This document shows positions 7,137 through 14,547 of a DNA stretch of 14,635 nucleotides, piece after piece. The position numbers were made by a program, and so were the translations under genes. The stretch lies in contig CAIYOB010000273.1 of the NCBI GenBank assembly GCA_903927685.1, positions 1 through 14,635 on the forward strand, written 5' to 3'. The notes under the pieces were generated by a model. That model saw only the letters and a list, made by a program, of their open reading frames with translations. It did no database searches and was not told where the DNA came from. This stretch comes from an uncultured Planctomycetaceae bacterium. Its GTDB lineage: Bacteria > Planctomycetota > Planctomycetia > Pirellulales > Pirellulaceae. The stretch's first letter is position 1; each line of letters begins with the position of its first letter.

Positions 7137-7142
7137 AAGGAG
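7137..7142 (+). promoter_or_regulatory. Ribosome binding site deciding the propeller protein start
   Basis: AAGGAG ends 6 nt before the ATG at 7149, where a signal peptide begins. It shows that the longer open frame starting at 6996 is not the true start. Confidence 0.75.
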
Positions 7143-7148
7143 CAACCC

Positions 7149-8528
7149 ATGCGAACCCAATCGATGCTTGTCACAGCCCTGGTGCTGGCGGTGGCTTCCG
7201 CTCAGTCCGCCGGGGCCGATCCGACCGGGAGAGGATTGGACCGCCGCCAGGAACGGGGCACTTGGTATACCGCCGTGACGCAGGCCGCGCCGCCCACGGC
7301 CAAGCGGTACCCGGTCTACGGCTCGTTCGCCGAGCTGGTCCAGGCCCCCGCGGGCGTCTTGCCGCCGGTGCGGGCCGTCACCGGCGGGCCGAAGTCCCAC
7401 TGGTTCGGTTACTACGACAAATTCCAACTGGATCCCGGCAACCGCTATCTGCTGTGCATGGAAGTGGACTTTGAGCACCGGCTGCCCGAATCCAACGAGG
7501 CGGTGAGAATCGGCATGGTCGATCTGGCCGAGGGCGACCGCTGGATCGAGTTGGGCGAGTCGCGGGCGTGGTGCTGGCAGCAGGGTTGCATGCTGCAGTG
7601 GCGTCCCGGCTCGGACCGCGAAGTGGTCTGGAACGATCGCGAGGGCGACCGGTTCGTGTGCCGGGTCCTGGACGTCCGGACGCGCCACATGCGCACGTTG
7701 CCGCGGGCCATCGGCTCGATCCGTCCCGACGGCCAGCTCGCCGTCTGCGAGGACTTCAGCCGGATTTGGAGCTTCCGCCCCGGCTACGCCTATGCGGGCA
7801 TCCCCGACAAATACGCCGACCAGCCGGCGCCGGCGGAGATCGGCGTATGGCGGATGGATCTGAACACGGGCGAATCGAGGCTGATCGTGTCCGTGGCTGA
7901 CTTGGCCCGGATTCCCTATCCGCAGCAAACGCCGTCCGATCGGCACTACGTCAATCACTTGTCGTGGAGTCCCGACGGGAAGCGGTTCCTGTTGTTCAAC
8001 CGGTGGAGCGGGCCCGGCCAGCCGACGCGCGTGTTCACCGCGGATCCCGACGGCCAGGACTTGCGACTGCTGTCCGCCCGCGATGCCTCCCATTGGACCT
8101 GGCGGGATCCGGAACACGTACTGATCTGGGCTGGCGGCGCCTACCGACTGTACCAGGACGATGGTTCCGGCGAGTCGCAGGAGACGCTTTGGGAAGCGCC
8201 CAACGGCCATCAGACGTACGTTCCCGGCACGCGGAACGAATGGCTCGTGAGCGACACGTATCCGCGCGGCGCCGAGCGCGAGCAGATCCTGTATTTGTTC
8301 CACGTGCCGACCCGGCGGTTTGTGTTGCTGGGAAGGTTCCCGTCGACCTATCAGGGCGAGTGGCGCTGCGACTCGCATCCCCGCGTCAGCCGCGACGGCA
8401 AGCTGGTGATCATCGACTCGCCACACGGCGGCAACGGACGGCAGCAGTTCGCGATCGACATCGGGCCGGTCTTGGCGGATGCGACACCCTGTGCGGATGC
8501 GACATCGGTTGCGACACCGGCTCCCTAG
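7149..8528 (+). CDS. Secreted beta-propeller-like protein
   Basis: A 459-aa protein. Residues 1-24 form a Sec-type signal peptide (MRTQSMLVTALVLAVASAQS, then AGA before DP). The mature part has repeated short strands and WD40/TolB-like blade motifs such as LSWSPDGKRFLLFNR, VFTADPDGQDLRLLS and HPRVSRDGKLVIIDS, plus GYYDKFQLDPGNRYLLC near the front. This indicates a beta-propeller of six or seven blades, exported to the periplasm or outside. Some polysaccharide lyases use such a fold, but I see no motif that proves catalysis. It starts 23 bp after the activase stop and so belongs to the glycyl radical enzyme cluster. The last 15 residues come from an 18-bp tandem repeat and may not be part of the fold. 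The family is not recognised by name. Confidence 0.75.
   Translation: MRTQSMLVTALVLAVASAQSAGADPTGRGLDRRQERGTWYTAVTQAAPPTAKRYPVYGSFAELVQAPAGVLPPVRAVTGGPKSHWFGYYDKFQLDPGNRYLLCMEVDFEHRLPESNEAVRIGMVDLAEGDRWIELGESRAWCWQQGCMLQWRPGSDREVVWNDREGDRFVCRVLDVRTRHMRTLPRAIGSIRPDGQLAVCEDFSRIWSFRPGYAYAGIPDKYADQPAPAEIGVWRMDLNTGESRLIVSVADLARIPYPQQTPSDRHYVNHLSWSPDGKRFLLFNRWSGPGQPTRVFTADPDGQDLRLLSARDASHWTWRDPEHVLIWAGGAYRLYQDDGSGESQETLWEAPNGHQTYVPGTRNEWLVSDTYPRGAEREQILYLFHVPTRRFVLLGRFPSTYQGEWRCDSHPRVSRDGKLVIIDSPHGGNGRQQFAIDIGPVLADATPCADATSVATPAP
8475..8516 (+). repeat. 18-bp imperfect tandem repeat at the 3' end of the propeller gene
   Basis: GCGGATGCGACA occurs at 8475-8486 and 8493-8504 (period 18 bp), with a partial third copy GCGACA at 8511-8516. 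It encodes ADATPC-ADATSV-ATP, a tail without resemblance to the blades. It lies within 20 bp of the transposase remnant boundary. Confidence 0.7.
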
Positions 8529-8531
8529 GCG

Positions 8532-9250
8532 TCATTCGAGAGCGTCCTTCTCGGCCTTGTAGATGACCTGCCCGGTCTCCGTCACCTGGACCAGCCGCGA
8601 CAGGCTGAACGGGCAGCGGGTCATGTACCCGACCAGATGCTCGATCCCGGCGCGATCGCTGGCCGGCAAGTACACCGACTGGTCGACGCTGAAACCGCTG
8701 TGCGGCTAGGTCCGCATGTTCTCGACCACTTCCGGCTCGATCTTCTCCTCGGCCAAGTACAGGGCGAACACGGCTTCCTGCCAGGCCGTCTGAAGCCGAT
8801 CCAGGTCCAGCTCCGGCAGCTCCAGGAACTGGCCCTCGGACGTAAACGCCCCGTAGGTTAACAAGACATGCACATGCGGGTGCAAGTGGAGGAGTGATCC
8901 GAACGTCTGGATCGCAGCCACCATGCCGGGCACCACGTCGTCGCGGCCGAGTAGGCGGCGAACTTCGGCCTGGATACAGGTCCACGCGCACGAGCAGAGC
9001 TTGCCCAACAGCCGGCGATCGAATCGCTTGTGCAGCCGCAGGCGTTTGGGGATGGTCAGCACGACTTCCGATGGGCGACCGCCGCGCAAACCTCTTCCGC
9101 CACGTGGATCGACGTCAGGGCACCCGGTACTCCGGGTCGGGCCCGTTTCTGGTGGCAGGAAGGGCAGGTGCAGCGCTGCTTGCAAGAGAACGCCACGAAC
9201 ATCTCGTGGTGGCAGTCGGGGCAGCGGACGCGGGCGAAGCCCTGGTGCAT
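8532..9250 (-). pseudogene. Decayed IS91-family (HUH/Y2) transposase remnant
   Basis: Read leftwards from 9250, the sequence begins with a zinc-binding domain (HQGFARVRCPDCHHE, then AFSCKQRCTCPSCHQKR). It continues with VVLTIPKRLRLHKRFDR and the HUH metal motif HPHVHVL, then GIEHLVGYMTRCPFSLSRL and VIYKAEKDA, matching IS91-type transposases with Zn-binding and Y2_Tnp domains. It is broken in several ways. A probable one-base deletion near 9067 shifts frame between AHR and VVLTIP. A TAG at 8706-8708 interrupts 'NMRT-PHSGFSV', where a Trp codon is likely. A small insertion may lie between HQKRA and ALTSIH. The extreme N-terminus and the C-terminal part expected to hold the catalytic tyrosines are missing. 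Homology ends at 8532, four bases from the propeller stop. It is not functional. Confidence 0.88.
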
Positions 9251-9254
9251 CCAG

Positions 9255-10304
9255 GGCGCGACCAGCAAGCTGACGCCCAAAGCCTGGGCGCGGGGCGTCC
9301 GCCACAGCCTGGACCGCGGCTATCGGTTCCGCCACTGGGAAGTCACCAACGAGCCCTACGTGGGCCACGCGGGACGGGCCTTTCCTGCAGCCGATTCGTA
9401 CCTGGAGCATTTCCTGGCCGTCAGTCGGGCGATCCGCTCCGTGCATGCGGAGGCCCAGATCGGGATGGCCATCGCGCATCGCAGCCCGGCTTGGGGCAAT
9501 TACTTGCTGAAGCAGGCCGCGGGCCGGTACGACTTCGTGGTGGGACACTACTACAGTTTACCCAACGTCCAGCGTAGCACGTTCGAGGACGTGGTCCTGA
9601 CCGGCAACTACCAGACCCTCGATGAAATCCTTCAGACGAGTGCTCTGCTGCGTCTGTACAACCCTGGGCGAGACGTGTACCAGTACGACACGGAATGGGG
9701 CCTGCACAGTTCCGGCCCCCAAGGTGAACGAGCCGATTATGTCCGCCGGAACGCCAACATCTGGGGCATGATGCATCGGGCGGTGCGGCTGATCCACTAC
9801 CTGTGCGGAGATTTGCTGCGGAGGGCCAGCTCCTGGGAGATGTTCACGTACCAGGCATCGCCCGGATTCGGCTTTCTGGCGCAGGACGCGCCGCAGCGGC
9901 GTTCCATGAACTACTGGCTGTACTACTATTTCAACCGCCATGCCGGCCGCTGGGTGCTGGCGATCGACGGGACCGCTCCCTATCACGAAGGTTTGGCGAG
10001 CGGGCGCACGTACCGTGGCCCTCTGACGCCCGTCGTGGCGACCCTGAGCGCGGACGAGCAGCAGCTCTACCTCGTCTTGGCTAACGGCTCATGGCAGGCG
10101 TCGGTGCCGGCGCGAGTGAAGTTGCGAAGCTTTTCTCCGCGCCGCAGCACGGGAGTCGTCCTTTCCCGTTCCGAACCTGATGGCGATCCGTTCCTCGCAC
10201 ACCGCGAAGACTTGGTCCGGGACTTGTCGGTCGAGATCCGGGGCCAGGAGTTGACTACCGTGCTTCCGCCACACGCCGTGACGTTCATTGCGATCCAGCG
10301 ATAG
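9255..10304 (+). pseudogene. 5'-truncated clan-A glycoside hydrolase (arabinofuranosidase-like)
   Basis: The C-terminal two-thirds or so of a glycoside hydrolase resembling clan-A alpha-L-arabinofuranosidases or related families. HWEVTNEPY carries the likely acid/base Glu (codon 9351-9353). QYDTEWGLHS carries the likely nucleophile Glu (codon 9693-9695). A C-terminal beta-sandwich follows (LYLVLANGSW through TVLPPHAVTFIAIQR) with a natural-looking end. The N-terminal barrel strands, any signal peptide and the start codon are missing: hydrolase-like sequence begins at about 9255, right where the opposite-strand transposase remnant stops. The frame stays open back to 9030, but that part is antisense transposase, so translation would give a chimera. 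The gene probably once followed the propeller gene in the same cluster. The exact GH family is uncertain. Confidence 0.78.
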
Positions 10305-10540
10305 TGGCAGCCAGTGGATGACCTGGGGCAGCGTCACCGACTTCGGCGACGAGGCTTGGGAGATCACGCGCCAAGGACAAACCGCCCGTTACTTGAACAT
10401 AGCCGCCCGGAACATGCTCCAGCTTCCTAACAGCCGCGAAGCGGAGCTTCGACACCTGACGCCCCGTGCTTCGGAGCATCCCGCCCCGCCGCTGGTCGGC
10501 AACCGGCAAGCTTCGAATGCCTTTCGGAATCCGCCCCGCG
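10305..10540. other. Gene-free stretch before the ATPase pair
   Basis: No convincing gene on either strand. The plus frame is open into the ATPase gene but begins with a TTG inside the hydrolase end and looks like no protein I recognise. A small perfect hairpin (CGAAGC, GGA, GCTTCG) is at 10437-10451, and GCTTCG recurs twice more within about 70 bp. It may be debris from the same rearrangement that truncated the hydrolase. Confidence 0.5.
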
Positions 10541-10542
10541 TG

Positions 10543-10571
10543 TTGACTTCGCTACATCACTGCGGTAGCAT
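10543..10571 (+). promoter_or_regulatory. Likely promoter of the ATPase operon
   Basis: TTGACT (10543-10548), 17 bp, then TAGCAT (10566-10571): a 5/6 -35 box with ideal spacing and a 4/6 -10 box. The predicted start falls inside the adjacent 15-bp tandem repeat, about 45 bp before the ATG. Confidence 0.45.
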
Positions 10572-10600
10572 TCCAACAGATTTGTTTCCAACAGATTTGT
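10571..10600 (+). repeat. Perfect 15-bp tandem duplication in the ATPase 5' leader
   Basis: TTCCAACAGATTTGT occurs twice without a gap (10571-10585, 10586-10600), followed by TTC of a third copy. It sits at the predicted transcription start of the ATPase operon. It could bind a regulator or be a slippage product. Confidence 0.85.
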
Positions 10601-10623
10601 TTCGGATTGACGAGTGGTGGGAC

Positions 10624-11874
10624 ATGCCAACACGTAAACTTAGAATGGCGCTGGGAAATTGGGTTGATGGGGACCGATTTTGGGGGCGCGATACAGACCT
10701 TGAGCTGTTCATGTCCCGAATTGATTCTGGGGCGCACCAACTTCTCAGTGCCCAGCGACGGATGGGGAAGACCAGCCTGATGAAGGAAGCGGCCCGCCGA
10801 CTTGAGGGCCGATATCTGAGCGTCTTCGTCGACCTGCAGAAGTCGGCCTCTGTGCCTGATGCGATTGTCGAAGTCAGCTTGGCAGTTCATCCGCACAAGC
10901 CACTGTGGCGCAAGCTGGGCGGCGTCTTCGGGGGTGTCTTTGACCGCGTTCGTGACAATGTCGACAGCGTTAACCTCGGCGAAATCGGCATCAGCCTGCG
11001 TGCCGATGTGGCTGGCGAGTGGCAGCGGAAGGGCGACCAACTCCTGAACGTACTGGCGGCATCCGACTCGCCGGTGTTGCTGCTGGTGGACGAGGCTCCG
11101 ATCCTGGTCAATCGTATCCTCAAGGGGAGCGACTATCGAATCACACCGGAACGTCGGGAACAGGCGGATCTGTTTCTTTCCTGGCTCCGCGACAACAGCG
11201 TCCGTCACCAAGGTAAGATCCGCATGGTCCTATCCGGCAGCATTGGGCTGGAGCCAGTGCTCAGGCAGGGACACTTGAGTGCGACACTGAACAACTTCGA
11301 GCCTTTCGAGTTGCAGCCTTGGGACAAAGACACGACCTGTGGGTGCCTGGAAGCGCTTGCCGCCCAATACGATCTGCAATTCGAGACTGGCGTACCAGCG
11401 CAAATGGTCGAGATGCTCGGCTGCTGTATTCCTCACCATGTTCAGATGTTCTTCCGCCACGCCCACGACTGGTGCGCTCGTCGCCACCAAGAAGCAATTA
11501 CCGCAGCGGACGTGGAAACGATCTACACCCGGGAACTGCTCAGCATCCGCGGCCATGCGGAGCTGACGCACTACGAGGAGCGGCTCAAGATGGTACTGGG
11601 CGACGACATCTTTCCATTAGCCCTGGAACTGCTGACGGAGGCAGCCGTCGTCGGCCTGTTGACGGCCGAATCGACGAGGGTGGCTGTCCAGGGTTATGAG
11701 TTCACATCGCTGTCCGCCAGCGAAGCTCAGCGGCAAGTTCTGGAAGTACTCGAACACGACGGTTACTTGGAACGTACCGAGAACGCGTATCGTTTCGTGT
11801 CGAAGCTGTTGCGAGACTGGTGGAAGGCGCGCTACGAATTTGGCTACACCCCCATCGCTCAGCGAGGGACGTGA
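10624..11874 (+). CDS. AAA/STAND-like P-loop ATPase, first of a pair
   Basis: A 416-aa ATPase. After 'DRFWGRDTDLELF', the entry motif of ATPase_2/AAA_16-like NTPases, comes Walker A 'QRRMGKTS' at residues 44-51. Walker B 'VLLLVDEAPIL' has Asp156-Glu157, and 'RMVLSGSIGLEPVL' near 201-214 is sensor-like. The C-terminal third is helical and ends in a winged-helix-like segment (QRQVLEVLEHDGYLERT, then YRFVSKLLRDWW). No membrane segment or signal is seen, so it is cytoplasmic. The start at 10624 is the first ATG before the conserved part; its ribosome binding site is weak (GGTGG, 3 nt away). The next ATPase begins 2 bp after the stop, so the two are coexpressed and probably act together. The substrate and role are unknown; signalling, regulation or defence are possible. 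Confidence 0.85.
   Translation: MPTRKLRMALGNWVDGDRFWGRDTDLELFMSRIDSGAHQLLSAQRRMGKTSLMKEAARRLEGRYLSVFVDLQKSASVPDAIVEVSLAVHPHKPLWRKLGGVFGGVFDRVRDNVDSVNLGEIGISLRADVAGEWQRKGDQLLNVLAASDSPVLLLVDEAPILVNRILKGSDYRITPERREQADLFLSWLRDNSVRHQGKIRMVLSGSIGLEPVLRQGHLSATLNNFEPFELQPWDKDTTCGCLEALAAQYDLQFETGVPAQMVEMLGCCIPHHVQMFFRHAHDWCARRHQEAITAADVETIYTRELLSIRGHAELTHYEERLKMVLGDDIFPLALELLTEAAVVGLLTAESTRVAVQGYEFTSLSASEAQRQVLEVLEHDGYLERTENAYRFVSKLLRDWWKARYEFGYTPIAQRGT
11864..11868 (+). promoter_or_regulatory. Ribosome binding site deciding the second ATPase start
   Basis: GAGGG lies inside the end of the first ATPase gene, 8 nt before the ATG at 11877. It supports this start over the in-frame upstream start at 11820. 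Confidence 0.6.
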
Positions 11875-11876
11875 CG

Positions 11877-14444
11877 ATGCCCGTCCAAGTGATGAAGTAC
11901 AACCCGTCGTTCCTCACCACCGAAGAATTGGTCAGCCAATTCGTCGTTCGGCAGGAGGACCTTCGAACGCTACTCCAGACCGTCCAAGAGAATACCAGCG
12001 GCGCGAATCAGCATGTGCTCGTGATTGGCCCACGAGGCTCTGGCAAGACGATGCTCGTACGGCGTGTAGCGGCCGAAATCACCCGCGACCCACAACTGAG
12101 CGAGCGCTGGTATCCGTTGGTCTTTTCCGAAGAAAGCTACGAAGTAACCACGCCCGGTGAGTTCTGGCTAGAGGCGGCCTTTCATCTCGGCCAGCAGACC
12201 AAAGACCCGCGGTGGCACGCGAAGTATGAGGAGTACGGCGCGCACTGGCAGGACGAAGACACCATGCGCGAACGGGCCCTGGGCCAGCTGATGGCCTTCG
12301 CCGACCAACAAGGCAAACGCCTGCTGCTGATCGTAGAGAACCTGAACACGCTGCTCGGCGAGCAGATGAGCGACGACGACGCCTGGAAACTCCGTCACAC
12401 CCTGCAGAACGAGCCTCGTGTGATGCTCCTGGCCACGGCCACCAGTCGGTTCGAAGAGATCGACCGTGCGAACAAGGCCATGTACGAGCTTTTCCGAGTG
12501 CACCACCTCCAGCCGCTCGACCGGGATCAATGCCGGACGCTCTGGCTGGCGTTGACCGGCCAGGAGTTGGAAGGTGATCGCGTGCGGCCAATTCAGATTC
12601 TGACCGGCGGAAACCTGCGCTTGTTGACCATCCTGTCCACGTTCGGCGCCCAGCTTTCCTTGCAGCAGCTGATGCACGACTTGGTGCGATTGGTCGACGA
12701 GCACACCGAGTACTTCAAGAGCCATCTCGACTCGCTGCCGTCGACCGAACGCAAAGTCTACTTGGCACTGGCCGATCGCTGGGATCCCTCGACGGCCCGC
12801 GAGGTGGCCGTGACAGCTCGGATGGAGGTCAGTCCCACCAGTTCGCTGCTCCGGCGGCTGGTCGACCGCGGCGCCGTGGTGACGCTGGACGCCCCCGGCC
12901 GCACCAACTGGTATCAGGTCGCCGAGCGGATGTACAACATCTACTATCTGTTCCGTCGCCGCGGCGCGCCCGCCGAGCGGGTCCGTGCCGTGGTCCGCTT
13001 CATGATCAGCTTCTATCGGCCCGAGGAACTGGTTGCGACAGCCCGCCGAATCGCCGAAGAAGTGGTCGGCCTCGATTGTTCCCAGCGCGAGGACCACTAT
13101 CGGGTCTTCATCGATCTACTGTACCAAGTGTCGGAGGAACAGTTGCACGGCGAGCTCCTCCAGGCTCTTCGGGACTGCTTAAGCCGACTCGATGGCATTC
13201 CCGAGCCGCTGACGAGCATGCTTCGGCGGGAGCGTACCGCGGCGACGCAGGAGGATTTGGACAGAATCTGCGATGACATGACATGGATGTCGCATGAAAT
13301 GACGCGTGTACATGCGTGGGTCACGGCTCTGACGGAAACCAGAACCCATGCGGAAAAGTCTGAATTCGTGGAAGCAGAAGTCGCATGTCGGAAAGCCCTG
13401 GAAATCGAACCTGACAACGTCGTGACTTGGTTTTGGCTCGGCCAGGTTCTGAGTAAGACGTCGCGATTTCGTGAGGCCGAGAATGCTTATCGAAAAGCGA
13501 TAGAGCTTGATCCAGAAGTGTGCTGGAATCCGAAATCCCTACAATCGCGACTTGACGATTGCTCGTCGCGTCTGGATCGATTGGAACGGGACGACCGTGC
13601 CTTGGTTCAGACCGCCATATCAAGCGTGTACGACCTAATGCACATGGCTAACGAGATGTGCCGCAAAATCCGCGCTAATGCGAGTGCGATGCTCGGAGCT
13701 CTATTGTGCGACCAGCTCTCCCGGTTTGACGAAGCGGAAGAGGCATGTCGGCACGCCTTGGCGATCGATCCTAAGAACCGGATTGCGCCCCCTATCATTT
13801 TGCGACTTCTCCTGCGCCAGCCACAACTTCTTTTGCGCCAGCCACAGCGTCTGGAGGAAGCCGCGCGGTTTGTTGGGACTGTCTTCGCCGAATACCCCGA
13901 CTATCATCGTCTTCTCTTGAGCATGATGGCATGGATGTGCGCAGCCAGCAAGCCGGCCATGTTCGAGCTTGCACTATCTTTGGCTCAGAAAGCCGTTGCC
14001 CTGGCGCCTGCTGACCGTGCGTGCTTGCACACGCTTGCTTCGATTCAGTGCGCGGCGGGCAGACACCAAGATGCCCTGAAAACGGCGGCGAAGTACCTCG
14101 GGGACACGGACGCCGTTCGGAAGACCGTCCAAAACGCAGTTGACTTGTTTGTCTACTTGGCAGCCTGCGGTCAGGCGAGGGGAGCACTGCAAGTCGTGAC
14201 GAATTCGCCCTCTTACGAGCAACTTGAGCCATTGGCCGTCGGGTTTCGCCTGTTCTTGGGCGAAGATGTCAAAGTCGCGGCCGAGATCCAAGAGATCGGT
14301 CGTGACGTGGCCCAACGCATCGCTCAAGGGGGCCGGGGCGGCAGGGCGGCCATGACCGCCCTGCCGCCCTTTCCGCTCTTGGACGCTGGCGGGGAGATTC
14401 GGGACCGGAACTTGCCGAGTGATCGGGCCGACAATCAGGGGTGA
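11877..14444 (+). CDS. P-loop ATPase with winged helix and TPR region, second of a pair
   Basis: An 855-aa protein. The N-terminal NTPase has Walker A GPRGSGKT at residues 51-58. The Walker B position reads LLLIVENLN, with Glu154-Asn155 instead of Asp-Glu; 'VMLLATATSRF' follows as a sensor-like strand. A winged helix spans about 290-360 (STERKVYLALADRW to YNIYYLFRR), as in archaeal-type ATPases. The C-terminal half is helical with TPR-like units: about 496-550 (EAEVACRKALEIEPDN, EAENAYRKAIELDPE), about 613-635 (FDEAEEACRHALAIDPKN) and about 690-740. The last 40 or so residues are encoded across a perfect 14-bp stem-loop and do not look like TPR, so the 3' end may be altered. It lies 2 bp after the first ATPase and is translationally coupled. 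It probably works as a sensor or scaffold with that partner. Function unknown. Confidence 0.85.
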   Translation: MPVQVMKYNPSFLTTEELVSQFVVRQEDLRTLLQTVQENTSGANQHVLVIGPRGSGKTMLVRRVAAEITRDPQLSERWYPLVFSEESYEVTTPGEFWLEAAFHLGQQTKDPRWHAKYEEYGAHWQDEDTMRERALGQLMAFADQQGKRLLLIVENLNTLLGEQMSDDDAWKLRHTLQNEPRVMLLATATSRFEEIDRANKAMYELFRVHHLQPLDRDQCRTLWLALTGQELEGDRVRPIQILTGGNLRLLTILSTFGAQLSLQQLMHDLVRLVDEHTEYFKSHLDSLPSTERKVYLALADRWDPSTAREVAVTARMEVSPTSSLLRRLVDRGAVVTLDAPGRTNWYQVAERMYNIYYLFRRRGAPAERVRAVVRFMISFYRPEELVATARRIAEEVVGLDCSQREDHYRVFIDLLYQVSEEQLHGELLQALRDCLSRLDGIPEPLTSMLRRERTAATQEDLDRICDDMTWMSHEMTRVHAWVTALTETRTHAEKSEFVEAEVACRKALEIEPDNVVTWFWLGQVLSKTSRFREAENAYRKAIELDPEVCWNPKSLQSRLDDCSSRLDRLERDDRALVQTAISSVYDLMHMANEMCRKIRANASAMLGALLCDQLSRFDEAEEACRHALAIDPKNRIAPPIILRLLLRQPQLLLRQPQRLEEAARFVGTVFAEYPDYHRLLLSMMAWMCAASKPAMFELALSLAQKAVALAPADRACLHTLASIQCAAGRHQDALKTAAKYLGDTDAVRKTVQNAVDLFVYLAACGQARGALQVVTNSPSYEQLEPLAVGFRLFLGEDVKVAAEIQEIGRDVAQRIAQGGRGGRAAMTALPPFPLLDAGGEIRDRNLPSDRADNQG
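13806..13847 (+). repeat. 21-bp tandem duplication inside the TPR gene
   Basis: Two adjacent 21-bp copies (13806-13826, 13827-13847) differ at 3 positions and encode LLLRQPQ twice. The frame is kept, so the product gains about two helical turns between TPR-like units. Confidence 0.85.
14336..14369. repeat. Perfect 14-bp stem-loop in the 3' end of the second ATPase gene
   Basis: The left arm GGGCGGCAGGGCGG (14336-14349), a 6-nt loop CCATGA and a fully complementary right arm (14356-14369) are followed by TTTCC. The stem is far stronger than codon use would produce by chance. It lies 75 bp before the gene's stop and about 180 bp from the neighbouring transposase fragment. It could be an intrinsic-terminator-like structure with a poor T-run, a REP-like element, or a terminal hairpin of an IS91-type element. 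Confidence 0.85.
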
Positions 14445-14547
14445 ATTTCCAAGTCCGCGCGGATCGCCCACGCACCCGACAGGCGTCGGGAAAAAGAAAA
14501 TCAGAAGGTGGACCAGAAGGTGGCTTCGTCCACGAAGGTCAGTCAGA
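14445..14547. other. Gene-free spacer with short repeats
   Basis: No gene seen. CAGAAGGTGG occurs twice with a 12-bp period (14502-14511, 14514-14523). A 6-bp hairpin (CCCGAC, AGGC, GTCGGG) is at 14475-14490. Part may be decayed transposon DNA. Confidence 0.5.

Noticed and set aside
7089..8426. 445-codon open frame on the minus strand opposite the propeller gene
   Set aside because: Shadow frame; the plus strand has a ribosome binding site, a signal peptide and blade motifs.
8694..8720. Genetic code change (TAG read as an amino acid) suggested by the transposase remnant
   Set aside because: The same fragment also has a frameshift and missing ends, so decay is the simpler explanation; the propeller, radical enzyme, membrane protein and hydrolase genes appear to end at TAG normally.
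10288..10623. N-terminal extension of the first ATPase from a TTG at 10288
   Set aside because: It would overlap the hydrolase end, cross the promoter and tandem repeat, and add 112 residues unlike any ATPase of this type.
14475..14490. Intrinsic terminator after the second ATPase (CCCGAC-AGGC-GTCGGG)
   Set aside because: The hairpin is followed by A residues on the plus strand, and on the minus strand the T-run comes before it, so neither orientation gives a stem followed by a T-run.
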